Part shown: one piece after another, positions 8,184-16,709 of the stretch | Numbering within the stretch: position 1 is the stretch's first letter | Layout: each line of letters begins with the position of its first letter | NCBI RefSeq assembly: GCF_016595215.1 | Contig: NZ_JAENHK010000008.1 | Span: 1-64,000, forward strand | Origin: Chryseobacterium paridis | Lineage (GTDB): Bacteria > Bacteroidota > Bacteroidia > Flavobacteriales > Weeksellaceae | DNA: 64,000 bases | Direction of reading: 5' to 3' | Made by a program: the position numbers and the translations under genes | Notes under the pieces: generated by a model | What the model was told of the DNA's origin: nothing | Databases searched by the model: none | Seen by the model: the letters and a program-made list of their open reading frames with translations, nothing else

Positions 8184-9851
8184 ATGAAGAAGATATCCTT
8201 TAAATCTCCATTAGGAATTTTACTGTTTGTGATCCTGCCATTGGTTATTATTTTGGCCATTTCAGGAATCAGATTGGATTTAACGAAAGAAAAAAGATAT
8301 ACCCTTTCCGATAACACCATTAAAGTGTTGGAATCTGTAAAAAAGCCTTTAACTGTTGAGGTTTATTTAGAAGGCGATTTTCCGGCAAGTTTCAAGCAAT
8401 TACAGAGTGAAACAAAGTTTATGCTGGAAGAGTTCAGAAAGATCAATCCAAAAATAGATTTTAAATTCATCGATCCTATCAAAACCAAAATGTCTCAGGA
8501 CACTTTGATGGCTATGGGAATGCAGCCTTCAATCCTACCTGATGTGAAAGATGGTAAGGTTTCACAGATCGTATTGTTTCCATATGCTGTGCTGAAATAC
8601 AACAAAGGGGGAGTTTCTATTCCATTGGTGGTACAGCAGGCAAATATCAATGCGGATGAACAGCTGACAAAATCTATTGAAAACTTAGAATATAATCTTG
8701 TTTCCAATATCAAGAATATTGCAACTGATAAGAGAAAGAAGATAGGAGTGTTAGTGAATCAGGATGAATTAAGTCCGGATGAGTTCCAGGGTTTCATGCA
8801 TTTGGCTTTAGAAAACTACGATGCAGGGCCTGTCATTCCTAAAAATCAGGTTGAACTCAGCGTTGCAGATGTTCCATTATTAAAACAGATGAGCGCTTTG
8901 GTGATTGCAAAACCAAGAAAAGCATTTACAGATGGGGAAAAAGTGATTCTCGATCAGTACATCATGAATGGCGGAAAGACATTGTGGATGATCGATGCTG
9001 TGAATGCTGAAATGGATACGTTAACCCGATCTAAAAAAGTAATGCCTTTCCCTGTTGACATCAATATGACAGATTTCTTCTTCAATTACGGAATCAGAAT
9101 CAATCCTGCCTTGGTAAAAGATGTAAAGAAATTTGCCTTGTTAAGATTAGTAACAGGAGAGGTGAGTGGTAACCCGCAATATACAAGCCTTCCTTGGCCC
9201 TATTTCCCATTGGGAATTGCTGAAAAGAATGATCCGATCACTAAAAATATCAATCCGGTAAAATTTGAATTTCCGACATCGATTGATACATTAGGCAGAA
9301 AGAATATTAAAACCAAAGTTCTCTTTGAGTCCAGTGAAAGAACTTTATTAAAGCAGGTTCCTAATTATGTTGACCTGAAAGAAATCTCAAGTGTTGACAG
9401 TCTTGGACAAATGGAAAAACCTAGTACTCCGAAAATCTTTGCTGTTGCACTGGAAGGGAAATTTACTTCCGCATATGCATCAAGAATTGAAAGAAAATCA
9501 TATCCAGGTTTCAAGAGTGAAAGCCCAAATAATAAAATGATTGTCATTGCAGATGGTGACGTGGGAAGAAACAAAGTAATTAAAGGACAGCCTCTTCCAC
9601 TAGGAGTAGATTTGATGACCAATGAGCAATTTGGAAATGAACAGTTTTTGAAAAATGCTTTAGATTTTCTTTTGGATGACAGTAACCTGATGGAGTTGAG
9701 AAACAGAAATATCGAAGAGAGGTTATTGGATAGACAGAGAATCACCGAAGAAAAAACGAATTGGCAGTGGCTTAATTTATTGCTTCCATTAGCGATCATT
9801 GGATTGCTGGGAGGGTTGTTCTTCTGGTTGAGAAAAAGAAAATTTAATTAA
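8184..9851 (+). CDS. gldG: gliding motility-associated ABC transporter substrate-binding protein GldG
   Basis: The 555-residue protein has an N-terminal membrane anchor (residues about 10-28), a large extracytoplasmic region and a C-terminal membrane span (LLLPLAIIGLLGGLFFWL) with a basic tail. RLDLTKEKRYTLSDNT just after the anchor is the typical start of the ABC-type uncharacterised/GldG domain, and VEVYLEGDFPASFKQL continues it. It is coupled to gldF (4-nt gap) and closed by a strong terminator. The substrate of the GldAFG transporter is not known. Confidence 0.93.
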   Translation: MKKISFKSPLGILLFVILPLVIILAISGIRLDLTKEKRYTLSDNTIKVLESVKKPLTVEVYLEGDFPASFKQLQSETKFMLEEFRKINPKIDFKFIDPIKTKMSQDTLMAMGMQPSILPDVKDGKVSQIVLFPYAVLKYNKGGVSIPLVVQQANINADEQLTKSIENLEYNLVSNIKNIATDKRKKIGVLVNQDELSPDEFQGFMHLALENYDAGPVIPKNQVELSVADVPLLKQMSALVIAKPRKAFTDGEKVILDQYIMNGGKTLWMIDAVNAEMDTLTRSKKVMPFPVDINMTDFFFNYGIRINPALVKDVKKFALLRLVTGEVSGNPQYTSLPWPYFPLGIAEKNDPITKNINPVKFEFPTSIDTLGRKNIKTKVLFESSERTLLKQVPNYVDLKEISSVDSLGQMEKPSTPKIFAVALEGKFTSAYASRIERKSYPGFKSESPNNKMIVIADGDVGRNKVIKGQPLPLGVDLMTNEQFGNEQFLKNALDFLLDDSNLMELRNRNIEERLLDRQRITEEKTNWQWLNLLLPLAIIGLLGGLFFWLRKRKFN

Positions 9852-9856
9852 ATGAT

Positions 9857-9894
9857 ATATAAAAAGAGAAACCGTGAGGTTTCTCTTTTTATAT
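9857..9894. terminator. bidirectional terminator between gldG and the PIN gene
   Basis: A perfect 17-bp inverted repeat with core AAAAAGAGAAACC / GGTTTCTCTTTTT and a GTGA loop, A/T-rich on both ends. It serves the two converging genes, and the minus-strand stop codon is at 9895. Confidence 0.85.
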
Positions 9895-10986
9895 TTATTC
9901 TTTATCTTTTATCTCATCGCCATCGCCATTAACCTTACTGTCATCATTATCTTTATCAAAATTCCTTATCTTTATGTATTTTTTTAAGATATCAAGATCA
10001 TAGCTATTTTTAGAAAAAAACGAAAGGTTTTCATTGAATTCGTTTAGGTTTTTGAGGCTTTCAAATAGTTTTATGTGGTGTAAATTCTTATTTAATGATT
10101 CATTAAAATTAATTGCAGACAAGTAATTAATATTGCTATTTTGCCAATGGTTAATTTCTTTAACTTCATCTATAGTTTCTTGTTGAATTTCTTCAGATTG
10201 GCTAGCAAATTCTAGAAACCGATCAGTTGTATATAAGTGGAATAATTGATTACTTTCTTGATAGGATTCTTGTAGAAGTTCAGGTCTTGGAGATAAAGTT
10301 TGTCCATTAGTTCTTAGCCACCAATCTTCTTTAACATCATCTATAATGAATATAAATGGTTTGGATTTATTTTTAGATTCTTTTAATAATTCCTTCCAAA
10401 TTATCAAATCACCAAATTTATTCGTTTTTTTATCATTGTCTTTATAGCCAGGAGGTATTTTATTTAAGTAACGTTCATTTCCTTCTTTTTCTATTTCCCC
10501 AATTTCTTTTTTGTTGAACGGAACCCCAATTTTTTTATCTATAAATATGTTTGATATGGAGTCAAGAATTGTATCTTTTTTTAACAATTCTAAAAAGAAT
10601 AATTTCTTGAATTCTAAATCTTTGATTGTTTCGGATAATGATTTTTTAAAATTTTCTAATACTTTTTTACTTAGATGCGGAGTTTTTAAATTTTTAACAA
10701 TATCATTTTCTAATTTGAGAAAAGACTTAATAGTTTCATCGTATATTGTTATTTGTTCTGAAATTACAGTTATTCTATTTTTGTGAAATTCAAACGCTGA
10801 CTGATGTGTTAAAAAGATTTGTTTAGAATACTTTCTTATTATTTTCAATAATTCTTTTCTGGTTTCATCAGAATATCTATATAAATTGAAAAGTACATTA
10901 GTATCTAATGTAATAAAGCCATCTTTCCATATTACTTTTATTTCATCTTCAGTTAATGGATAATAGCCCCTAAATTGAGCTTTCAT
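9895..10986 (-). CDS. PIN-like domain protein (PIN_8 / DUF4935 type), putative nuclease
   Basis: The 363-residue protein begins with a PIN-like fold. GFITLDTNVLFNLYRY gives the first acidic residue (Asp28), AFEFHKNR gives Glu66, KFGDLIIWKEL gives Asp193 and IFIIDDVKEDWW gives Asp216/Asp217. These four acidic positions are what a PIN metal site needs, and the layout matches large PIN_8-type proteins. The middle is a charged helical insert (about residues 70-170). The C-terminus is Asp/Lys-rich and low complexity. The gene is very AT-rich, unlike the gld genes beside it. It lies 89 nt downstream of a gene for a HEPN-like protein, so the two may be an RNase-based defence or toxin unit. That role is inference. 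Confidence 0.8.
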   Translation of the reverse strand: MKAQFRGYYPLTEDEIKVIWKDGFITLDTNVLFNLYRYSDETRKELLKIIRKYSKQIFLTHQSAFEFHKNRITVISEQITIYDETIKSFLKLENDIVKNLKTPHLSKKVLENFKKSLSETIKDLEFKKLFFLELLKKDTILDSISNIFIDKKIGVPFNKKEIGEIEKEGNERYLNKIPPGYKDNDKKTNKFGDLIIWKELLKESKNKSKPFIFIIDDVKEDWWLRTNGQTLSPRPELLQESYQESNQLFHLYTTDRFLEFASQSEEIQQETIDEVKEINHWQNSNINYLSAINFNESLNKNLHHIKLFESLKNLNEFNENLSFFSKNSYDLDILKKYIKIRNFDKDNDDSKVNGDGDEIKDKE

Positions 10987-11075
10987 TTTTGATTATTATT
11001 TATAGTTTGAACAAATATATAAATAACAAACAAAAAGAAAAGTTATAACTTTTCAACTTTTGCTATATTTTTTAA

Positions 11076-11903
11076 TTAACCTAAATATATTCTTTTTAAC
11101 TTTTTAATTTCATCAAGTGGTATATAAGTTATTGAATTCAAATCTCCATTATCTTCTTCTAACAAAACAAGTAATTTATGATTACCCTTATATCCTTCAA
11201 TAGTTTTTTCAATTAAATCAATTTTTGTCAAAGTCTCATCTTTTAATAAGATTAAGGTTTTATCGTAAATTTTTCTTACTAAGCTAAAATGCTCATCAAT
11301 GATAGTCTTAGAATCGATGCATCTATATTTTTTTAAATCATTTTTAACCACTTCTCCCCATGAATCATAATTATTTAAAAGAAAATCGACATTCATCATT
11401 AAAAATATTTTGACTAGAGAACTATTAAAATTAGATTCATATTGAGTTATTGGTAATCCACAATGTTGGGTGTAATTTCGCAGTTTATATATAAATCTAT
11501 AAGAAAATTCTTTATCATAAAGGAAATTTAGGTATCCTTTAAAGTCTTCTTTCTCTTTTATATTTAACATTCTAGGGACATGATCAACAAGAGTTCTAAA
11601 CGAACTTAAATAATTTATAAACTTTCTGTTAGATTCAATTTTAAATCTATTTAGGTATGATCTGTTTAATATTAATGGAGATTTTGAATTATCTAGTAGT
11701 TCTAGAGAATTTTTATTAATAGTTTCTATAAAATCATTATAGTTGCCATATAAAATTTGAAAATAGTTGTCAATTAACTCAAATCGATAAATCGAATTTA
11801 TATTTGAAATAAGTTCTTCATACTGTTCGGTACTAAGATTTATTAATGAATCAACTATTTGTGTGTTATCTTTAATTATTTCTTTAGCAATTGTTATTTT
11901 CAT
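11076..11903 (-). CDS. unknown helical protein with a HEPN-like Rx4H motif
   Basis: I do not recognise this 275-residue protein by family. It looks mostly helical and has one conspicuous motif, KLRNYTQHCGLPI, with Arg142 and His147. R-N-x3-H within a helix is the catalytic pattern of HEPN ribonucleases (Rx4-6H with a polar residue after the Arg), and a following G-L-P is common in HEPN-like hypothetical proteins. No membrane segment or signal peptide is visible. It is AT-rich and sits upstream of, and on the same strand as, the PIN-like gene, separated by 89 nt, so both may be one unit. Alternative: an unrelated helical protein with a chance Rx4H. Confidence 0.6.
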   Translation of the reverse strand: MKITIAKEIIKDNTQIVDSLINLSTEQYEELISNINSIYRFELIDNYFQILYGNYNDFIETINKNSLELLDNSKSPLILNRSYLNRFKIESNRKFINYLSSFRTLVDHVPRMLNIKEKEDFKGYLNFLYDKEFSYRFIYKLRNYTQHCGLPITQYESNFNSSLVKIFLMMNVDFLLNNYDSWGEVVKNDLKKYRCIDSKTIIDEHFSLVRKIYDKTLILLKDETLTKIDLIEKTIEGYKGNHKLLVLLEEDNGDLNSITYIPLDEIKKLKRIYLG

Positions 11904-12018
11904 ATGCTAAAATTAGTTGGTTTTTATTTCAGTTTTGTTCCAGACTTAAATTTGTGTTGAAACTATTCTGATGTAAGGTCGTCTTTTATTTAAACCTCGG
12001 CTTTTTAAAATTATCTTT

Positions 12019-12441
12019 TTACTTTATTTGCCCTCTATCCCGTATCGCTTCTCCAAGCACTTCAATATTAATATCCTTTAAGGTTTTGAACTTAATACAA
12101 TATCCAGTCACACTTGCTTTTCCTATTTTTTCTCCATAGGTTTGAGGCAAATAAGTTTTATCATCAATACCAAGGATATAAACAGAAATCCCTGTTGTAT
12201 TAGCGCTGAGACCTACTTGATAAAAATCCCTGGTACTTCCGTCAGCATACTTCATGGTTCGAAAACCATATCCAATATTAGGATTGGAAACGGTTTTTCC
12301 CTCATCATTTTTCCCATCCAGAAACCATAATTGACATTTAGGCATTACTTGCAGAATGTACTGATGCAGCGCTTCCATATCACGACGTTTAGACTCTGCT
12401 TGAGTGGAAATATAATGGGTGATTTGTTCTTCTGTGGTCAT
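12019..12441 (-). CDS. DUF1801 (YdhG-like) domain protein
   Basis: The open frame runs further upstream, but the best start is the ATG at 12441 (MTTEEQITHYISTQ). The extra residues (MLYIKKSYFFIHKK) are not family-like. The resulting 140-residue protein is a compact DUF1801 domain: KRRDMEALHQYILQVMPKC near the start, then FLDGKNDEGK, YGFRTMKYADGS and KIGKASVTGYCIKFKTL. Members are small cytoplasmic proteins with a fold like frataxin relatives and no firm function. It stands alone, with a 520-nt repeat-bearing spacer upstream. Confidence 0.8.
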   Translation of the reverse strand: MTTEEQITHYISTQAESKRRDMEALHQYILQVMPKCQLWFLDGKNDEGKTVSNPNIGYGFRTMKYADGSTRDFYQVGLSANTTGISVYILGIDDKTYLPQTYGEKIGKASVTGYCIKFKTLKDINIEVLGEAIRDRGQIK

Positions 12442-12495
12442 AGAGTATTTAGTTTTTTTATGAATGAAAAAGTAACTTTTTTTAATGTAAAGCAA

Positions 12496-13016
12496 AGATA
12501 TATTTTTTGCGAATAAGACTAGTTAAGGCTTTAAATCAATGAAATTGATTTATCAGAAGCAAGCTTAATTAGTGACGAAGTCACAACTCTTTGGCAACTT
12601 ATTATATAGCGGTTTGTTGCTAAAACTTTGCGTTTAAAATTAACCATAAAAGTCATAAAAGTTTTAGACACTTTAGCTTATATAAGTTTAAATGATGCTG
12701 TCTTAGAAGTTCACGTAAGAATTGAAAATCAAAGATTTTCAGAAGGCTTAAGTGTTCTAATTATACATTAAGAAATTTGCTAAATATAGCTAAAGTGTTT
12801 AAAAATATTTGTAAATGTATTCAAAAGCTTCTCGATACGACGAGGCTTCAATAGTTGTATACACCGTCAGTTCGAGTAAAATTATACGAAATGAAATGGA
12901 GAATAATTTTGTATCGAGAACCATTACAAATAAAGCAGGATAAACCACTTCTCGATACACTCCACTTTGTTTCGTACTCGAAGTGACAAAATAAGTCTTT
13001 ACAAAAGTAATAACTG
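12496..13016. repeat. repeat-bearing intergenic region
   Basis: About 520 nt without a convincing gene. At 12866-12921 and 12948-12987 lie two inverted copies of a palindromic repeat: GTCAGTTCGAGTA...GTATCGAGAA, and TTCTCGATAC...GTACTCGAAGTGAC. A TTCTCGATAC half copy is at about 12830. These look like a variant of the GTCATTTCGAA family elsewhere in the window. Nearer the left end, ACACTTTAGC (about 12668) recurs inverted near 12790. The rest is AT-rich with no recognisable feature. Confidence 0.6.
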
Positions 13017-13979
13017 TTAAGGCATTGGTACAGGCTGATCATTAAGATCTTCACCTAAATAATAATCATCAATAGTGAAGGAGTTATTCTCCCATTTTGA
13101 TTCAATTTTTTTTCCGTTCTCTGATTGTCTATCAGCTTTTTTATAGGAAATCATTTTAGACTTTGGATCGAAGTTAATTTCATAATTCTTAAAATAAAAG
13201 ATAGGGTAAGTATTTTTAATATTTTTACTGTTGGCAAATCTTAGGTATTTTCTTGAATTTCCCTCATTTTTAATATCATATTTTACAGAATTTGGCTTGA
13301 ATGATTTCCCTTTAAATGCATTGATCGGTTGCCACAGATTGTTTTCATTTTTTATTACGAATGCCCTTTGTCCATCATATCCCATATCCTCTACCACTAA
13401 AAAGTGGCTATCATCTATCTGATCAAATTTTGATATAGCTGCATTGGATGTCAAAGCTTGGCCTTTAAAAACGATAATGTTCTTTGCAATGTCCTTTATA
13501 TAATAAGTACCTTCTCCATTCAATTTATAATAATAGATGACATATTGTTTTTCATTGAGGTTAAAGGGCTGCATATAAAATGAAACAAATTGAGACAATT
13601 CATAGTCGTATATTGGATAGAGTACTATTTTATAATAAGAATTGTTTTCTAAGGATTTCTTATAAGGATCTATTCTCGGTGTATCGAAAAAATAATTGTG
13701 ATTGCCAATAACATAACTTGTTTTATTATTAATACTGTTATTTTTTAATTGATCTAAATTTTTGCTGTCTTTATTCATTACGAACTCAATAAAAGCCTTT
13801 TCTAGATTTTGTTTAAATTTTAGAGTATTAGCCTCTGATTCTGGCGTTGAAGCAGTTTTGGAGTGGTCATAATTGATGAAAAACTCTATTTCTTTTCTAA
13901 AGTTTTCCAGTTCTTTGACCTGACCGAATGAAAAGAAGCTGATCAAGAACAAGCCAATAAGTAAAGATTTACATTTCAT
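13017..13979 (-). CDS. exported protein of unknown function
   Basis: The 320-residue protein has a clear signal peptide, MKCKSLLIGLFLISFFSFGQ, cleaved near residue 19-20. The mature part has no family I recognise. An early charged helical part (about 22-80) is followed by a region rich in Tyr, Asn and Lys with alternating strand-like stretches such as YYKIVLYPIYDYELSQFVSFYM and FLVVEDMGYDGQRAFVI. The end is FTIDDYYLGEDLNDQPVPMP. It should act in the periplasm or outside the cell. It is alone on its strand segment, with a terminator upstream belonging to the SDR gene. Confidence 0.75.
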   Translation of the reverse strand: MKCKSLLIGLFLISFFSFGQVKELENFRKEIEFFINYDHSKTASTPESEANTLKFKQNLEKAFIEFVMNKDSKNLDQLKNNSINNKTSYVIGNHNYFFDTPRIDPYKKSLENNSYYKIVLYPIYDYELSQFVSFYMQPFNLNEKQYVIYYYKLNGEGTYYIKDIAKNIIVFKGQALTSNAAISKFDQIDDSHFLVVEDMGYDGQRAFVIKNENNLWQPINAFKGKSFKPNSVKYDIKNEGNSRKYLRFANSKNIKNTYPIFYFKNYEINFDPKSKMISYKKADRQSENGKKIESKWENNSFTIDDYYLGEDLNDQPVPMP

Positions 13980-14035
13980 AGTTTTAGTTTATAGGGAATT
14001 TCCAAATATATAACAATTAAGAAACAGTTGTTTAC

Positions 14036-14064
14036 AACAAAAAAGAGAAACCTTAAGGTTTCTC
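14036..14064 (-). terminator. intrinsic terminator after the Crp-SDR unit
   Basis: The perfect palindrome GAGAAACCTTAAGGTTTCTC (14045-14064) is followed on the minus strand by a T-run (complement of 14038-14044). Confidence 0.75.
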
Positions 14065-14115
14065 TCAAATCATTAATACATTTTACTTTTTACATTTGTA
14101 CAAAAAAGATTAAAC

Positions 14116-14853
14116 CTACCACGGACTAATTCCAATCTCATCCTCAATGTCATTACTATAAAACTGTCCTGTAGGTGCACTATCATCAGTCAAAGTGTGT
14201 TTAATAATGAACGATGCAGCACTTTCTACCGTCCCGGGACCGTTGTGAGCATTGAAGTCTGTTGCGGTATAACCAGGATCGATGACATTGACTTTAAAAG
14301 GGAGATCTTTCAATTCATAAGCTAATGCAATAGTGTATGCATTTAAAGCCGCTTTAGAAGTTCCGTATCCTGCTGTTTTAAAGTTATAATATTTCCAGGT
14401 TGGGTCACTGTGCAATGTCAAAGAACCAAGCCCTGAAGTGATGTTGCTGATTCTTGGACTGTCAGATTTCTTAAGTAAATCTAAAAAGGCCTGTGTAACG
14501 CTGATCACCCCGAAGAAATTGGTATCAAATACATGTTGAATGTCTTTAATTGAAGTGTCTGATGCAGGTTGGGGATTGATTCCCAGAATACCAGCATTGT
14601 TGACCAAGATATCCAGTTTTTCCTGTTCTTTTTCAACAATATTCCTTGCTTCTGCAATCGAATCTGGGTTGGTAACATCTATTTCGATTGCTTTAATATT
14701 CTGATATCCATTTTGATTAAGTTCCCGTACTACGGCTTCCCCTTTTTCGAGATCGCGACTTCCTAAATAAACGAATAATCCTTTTGCTGAAAGTTGTTTT
14801 GTTATTTCCAGGCCAATGCTTCTGTTGGCTCCTGTTATTAATACTGATTTCAT
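14116..14853 (-). CDS. SDR-family NAD(P)-dependent oxidoreductase
   Basis: A 245-residue classical short-chain dehydrogenase. It starts KSVLITGANRSIGLEI (nucleotide-binding TGxxxxxG), has LVNNAGI near 86-92 (NNAG), a Ser in ISNITSGLGS, and YGTSKAALNAY as the catalytic YxxxK. VIDPGYTATDFNAH is the PG motif after the active site. The length is standard. The substrate is unknown. It lies 75 nt downstream of a Crp/Fnr regulator gene on the same strand. A perfect palindrome between the two genes is nearly identical to one before the regulator, so the regulator probably controls this gene. Confidence 0.92.
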   Translation of the reverse strand: MKSVLITGANRSIGLEITKQLSAKGLFVYLGSRDLEKGEAVVRELNQNGYQNIKAIEIDVTNPDSIAEARNIVEKEQEKLDILVNNAGILGINPQPASDTSIKDIQHVFDTNFFGVISVTQAFLDLLKKSDSPRISNITSGLGSLTLHSDPTWKYYNFKTAGYGTSKAALNAYTIALAYELKDLPFKVNVIDPGYTATDFNAHNGPGTVESAASFIIKHTLTDDSAPTGQFYSNDIEDEIGISPW

Positions 14854-14882
14854 TTTCTTGTTTTATTTAATGATGTAAAGGT

Positions 14883-14921
14883 CAAACATTTAAAAATGAA
14901 ATCTTTTGCCATTTGGCAAAA
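14883..14921 (-). promoter_or_regulatory. putative Crp/Fnr-type operator and promoter of the SDR gene
   Basis: TTTTGCCATTTGGCAAAA at 14904-14921 is a perfect palindrome of 7-bp arms around ATTT, the N4-spaced architecture of Crp/Fnr sites. On the minus strand AATGTTTG (14890-14883), one base from TAnnTTTG, follows it and may be the -7 element. The SDR start is at 14853. Confidence 0.55.
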
Positions 14922-14928
14922 AGCGATC

Positions 14929-15498
14929 TTAACGTATATTTTTTCTTATCCTGCTCAGTGACGACTGTGTAATACCGAGATAGGATGCAATATAAGAAAG
15001 CGGAATGCGATTAACCACACTAGGATAAATTTCCAGAAATTTTACATAACGGGTGGTAGCATCTTCTGAAACCAAAGGACTTCTTCTTTCTACTTTTTGG
15101 ATCAGTGCTCTTGAAATAATTTTATGGACGATGGCTTCCCATCCAACAATAGTCTGTAAAAGTTCGAGCCAGTCTTTTCTTGAGAATACGATCATTGTAC
15201 AATCCGTCACTGCCTGAACATAGGTACTTGAACAGATTTCGTTATCAAAACTTTCCAGATCCACCACCATATTGTTTTCTTCAATAAAATATTTGGTGAT
15301 CTCTTCTCCTTTATTGTCGTAATAGCAAACCCTTAAAATCCCATCTACAACGAATCCTACCTGACGAGCAATTTTCCCGGCCTCCGAAAAATAGGCATCT
15401 TTCGGAAGGTGAAGCTCTGTTGCTTTACTTGTGATAAAATCAATTTGCTGTTGGTTAAGGTTTCCAAATCTTAAAATAAAATCAAATAATTCTTTCAT
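14929..15498 (-). CDS. Crp/Fnr-family transcriptional regulator
   Basis: The 189-residue protein has an N-terminal cyclic-nucleotide-binding-like jelly roll: YFSEAGKIARQVGFVVDGILRVCYY near 39-63, then ENNMVVDLESF, then FSRKDWLELL. A C-terminal helix-turn-helix follows: IPLSYIASYLGITQSSLSRIRKNI. The residues that bind cAMP in true CRP are not evident and there is no Fnr-type Cys cluster, so the ligand is unknown. Many Bacteroidota encode such short regulators beside the one or two genes they control. Near-identical 18-bp palindromes precede this gene and the SDR gene downstream, suggesting autoregulation and control of the SDR. Confidence 0.9.
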   Translation of the reverse strand: MKELFDFILRFGNLNQQQIDFITSKATELHLPKDAYFSEAGKIARQVGFVVDGILRVCYYDNKGEEITKYFIEENNMVVDLESFDNEICSSTYVQAVTDCTMIVFSRKDWLELLQTIVGWEAIVHKIISRALIQKVERRSPLVSEDATTRYVKFLEIYPSVVNRIPLSYIASYLGITQSSLSRIRKNIR

Positions 15499-15512
15499 GC
15501 CCGAAATTTAAT

Positions 15513-15548
15513 CAAAGATAATGGTTAAGTATTTGCCATTTGACAAAA
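15513..15548 (-). promoter_or_regulatory. promoter and putative auto-operator of the Crp/Fnr gene
   Basis: On the minus strand TATCTTTG (15520-15513) matches TAnnTTTG and lies 15 nt before the ATG. ATTTGCCATTTGACAAAA at 15531-15548 matches the palindrome at 14904-14921 in 16 of 18 bases and covers the expected -33 region. Confidence 0.6.
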
Positions 15549-15644
15549 AACAGCAAGCATCTGTGTAAATCTGCGCTATCTGTGGTTAAAAATTAAAGAT
15601 ACATAAGGGATAGTTTTAATTGAGCTTAACAAAAACGATTTGTT

Positions 15645-16559
15645 TCAATTAAATAATTTCCTGAATTCCAACGGCGATTGATTGGTCTTTTGCTTGAATA
15701 ACTTACTGAAGGACTGTGGATGTTCAAATCCTAATTCATAAGCAATTTCACTTACGGACAAAGATGTGGTGCTTAAACGCTCTTTTGCAGAATCAATTAA
15801 TTTATTTTGAATGTGTTGCTGGGTATTTTGCTGGGTGTGGATACGCAATAGTGTTCCCAGATAATTAGGAGAAATATTCATTTTTTCAGCAATGCTTTTT
15901 ACTGAAGGAATCCCATTTTCCAGAAGATTTCCATTTTCAAAATATTGCGAAAGTACCTGCTCAAATCTTTCAAGAAGTTCGTGACTGGATTTTTTTCGGG
16001 TAAAAAATTGACGCTCATAAAACCGTTCAGAATAAATAAGTAGTAATTCAACTTGCGCAACAATCAACTCCTGGGTGAATTTATCGATATTCGACTGATA
16101 TTCCTTTTCTATATTTTTGAAAATATCTATAATAACCTGCTCTTCTTTATCGGAAAGAAAAAGAGCTTCCTTAGTCTGGTAGCTAAAAAAATCATAGGAT
16201 TTTAATTTGCTTACTAGTGAAGTGTTCCATAAGAAGTCAGGATGGATCACCAATAACCAACCCGTAGGTTCCACTTCAACATCCGGATTGATTTCCAGTT
16301 TCAGAAACTGAAGCGGAGAAACAAAACATAAAACCCCCGAATCAAAATCATATTCTTGTTGACCATAATTGAACTTAGCATTGATATTTCGTTTTAAGCC
16401 AATAGAATAAAAATTTTGTATCCATTTGAGCTCAGTGTCGTCTGTAGGATAATTGACTTTACTGTAATCTATGAGGCTGATCAACGGATGCTCAGGATTC
16501 GGAAGATTACAAAAAGAATGAAATTCGGAAATTGAATTAAAACGAAATGTCTTTTTCAT
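15645..16559 (-). CDS. AraC-family transcriptional regulator
   Basis: The 304-residue protein has an N-terminal sensor-like region (about residues 1-190, including FDSGVLCFVSPLQFLKLE, typical of Bacteroidota AraC regulators) and a C-terminal AraC DNA-binding domain. The latter has two helix-turn-helix units: SVKSIAEKMNISPNYLGTLL, then LSVSEIAYELGFEHPQSFSK, ending KLFKQKTNQSPLEFRKLF. The ligand is unknown. It lies downstream of, and on the same strand as, an SDR gene, with 150 nt between them. In many Bacteroidota such pairs are regulator and target, which is the likely relation here. Confidence 0.92.
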   Translation of the reverse strand: MKKTFRFNSISEFHSFCNLPNPEHPLISLIDYSKVNYPTDDTELKWIQNFYSIGLKRNINAKFNYGQQEYDFDSGVLCFVSPLQFLKLEINPDVEVEPTGWLLVIHPDFLWNTSLVSKLKSYDFFSYQTKEALFLSDKEEQVIIDIFKNIEKEYQSNIDKFTQELIVAQVELLLIYSERFYERQFFTRKKSSHELLERFEQVLSQYFENGNLLENGIPSVKSIAEKMNISPNYLGTLLRIHTQQNTQQHIQNKLIDSAKERLSTTSLSVSEIAYELGFEHPQSFSKLFKQKTNQSPLEFRKLFN

Positions 16560-16709
16560 AATGCTAAGTTATTTAATTATTTTAAAATTGATTTTGCTTA
16601 AAACCTTTCGATTTCACTCAGAATGACACTGTAAAATTTCGCATATTAACTATAGTATTACTAATGCCATCATAAGCCTGTCGAAAAGATCTTTATTGCT
16701 CTTGAAAAA

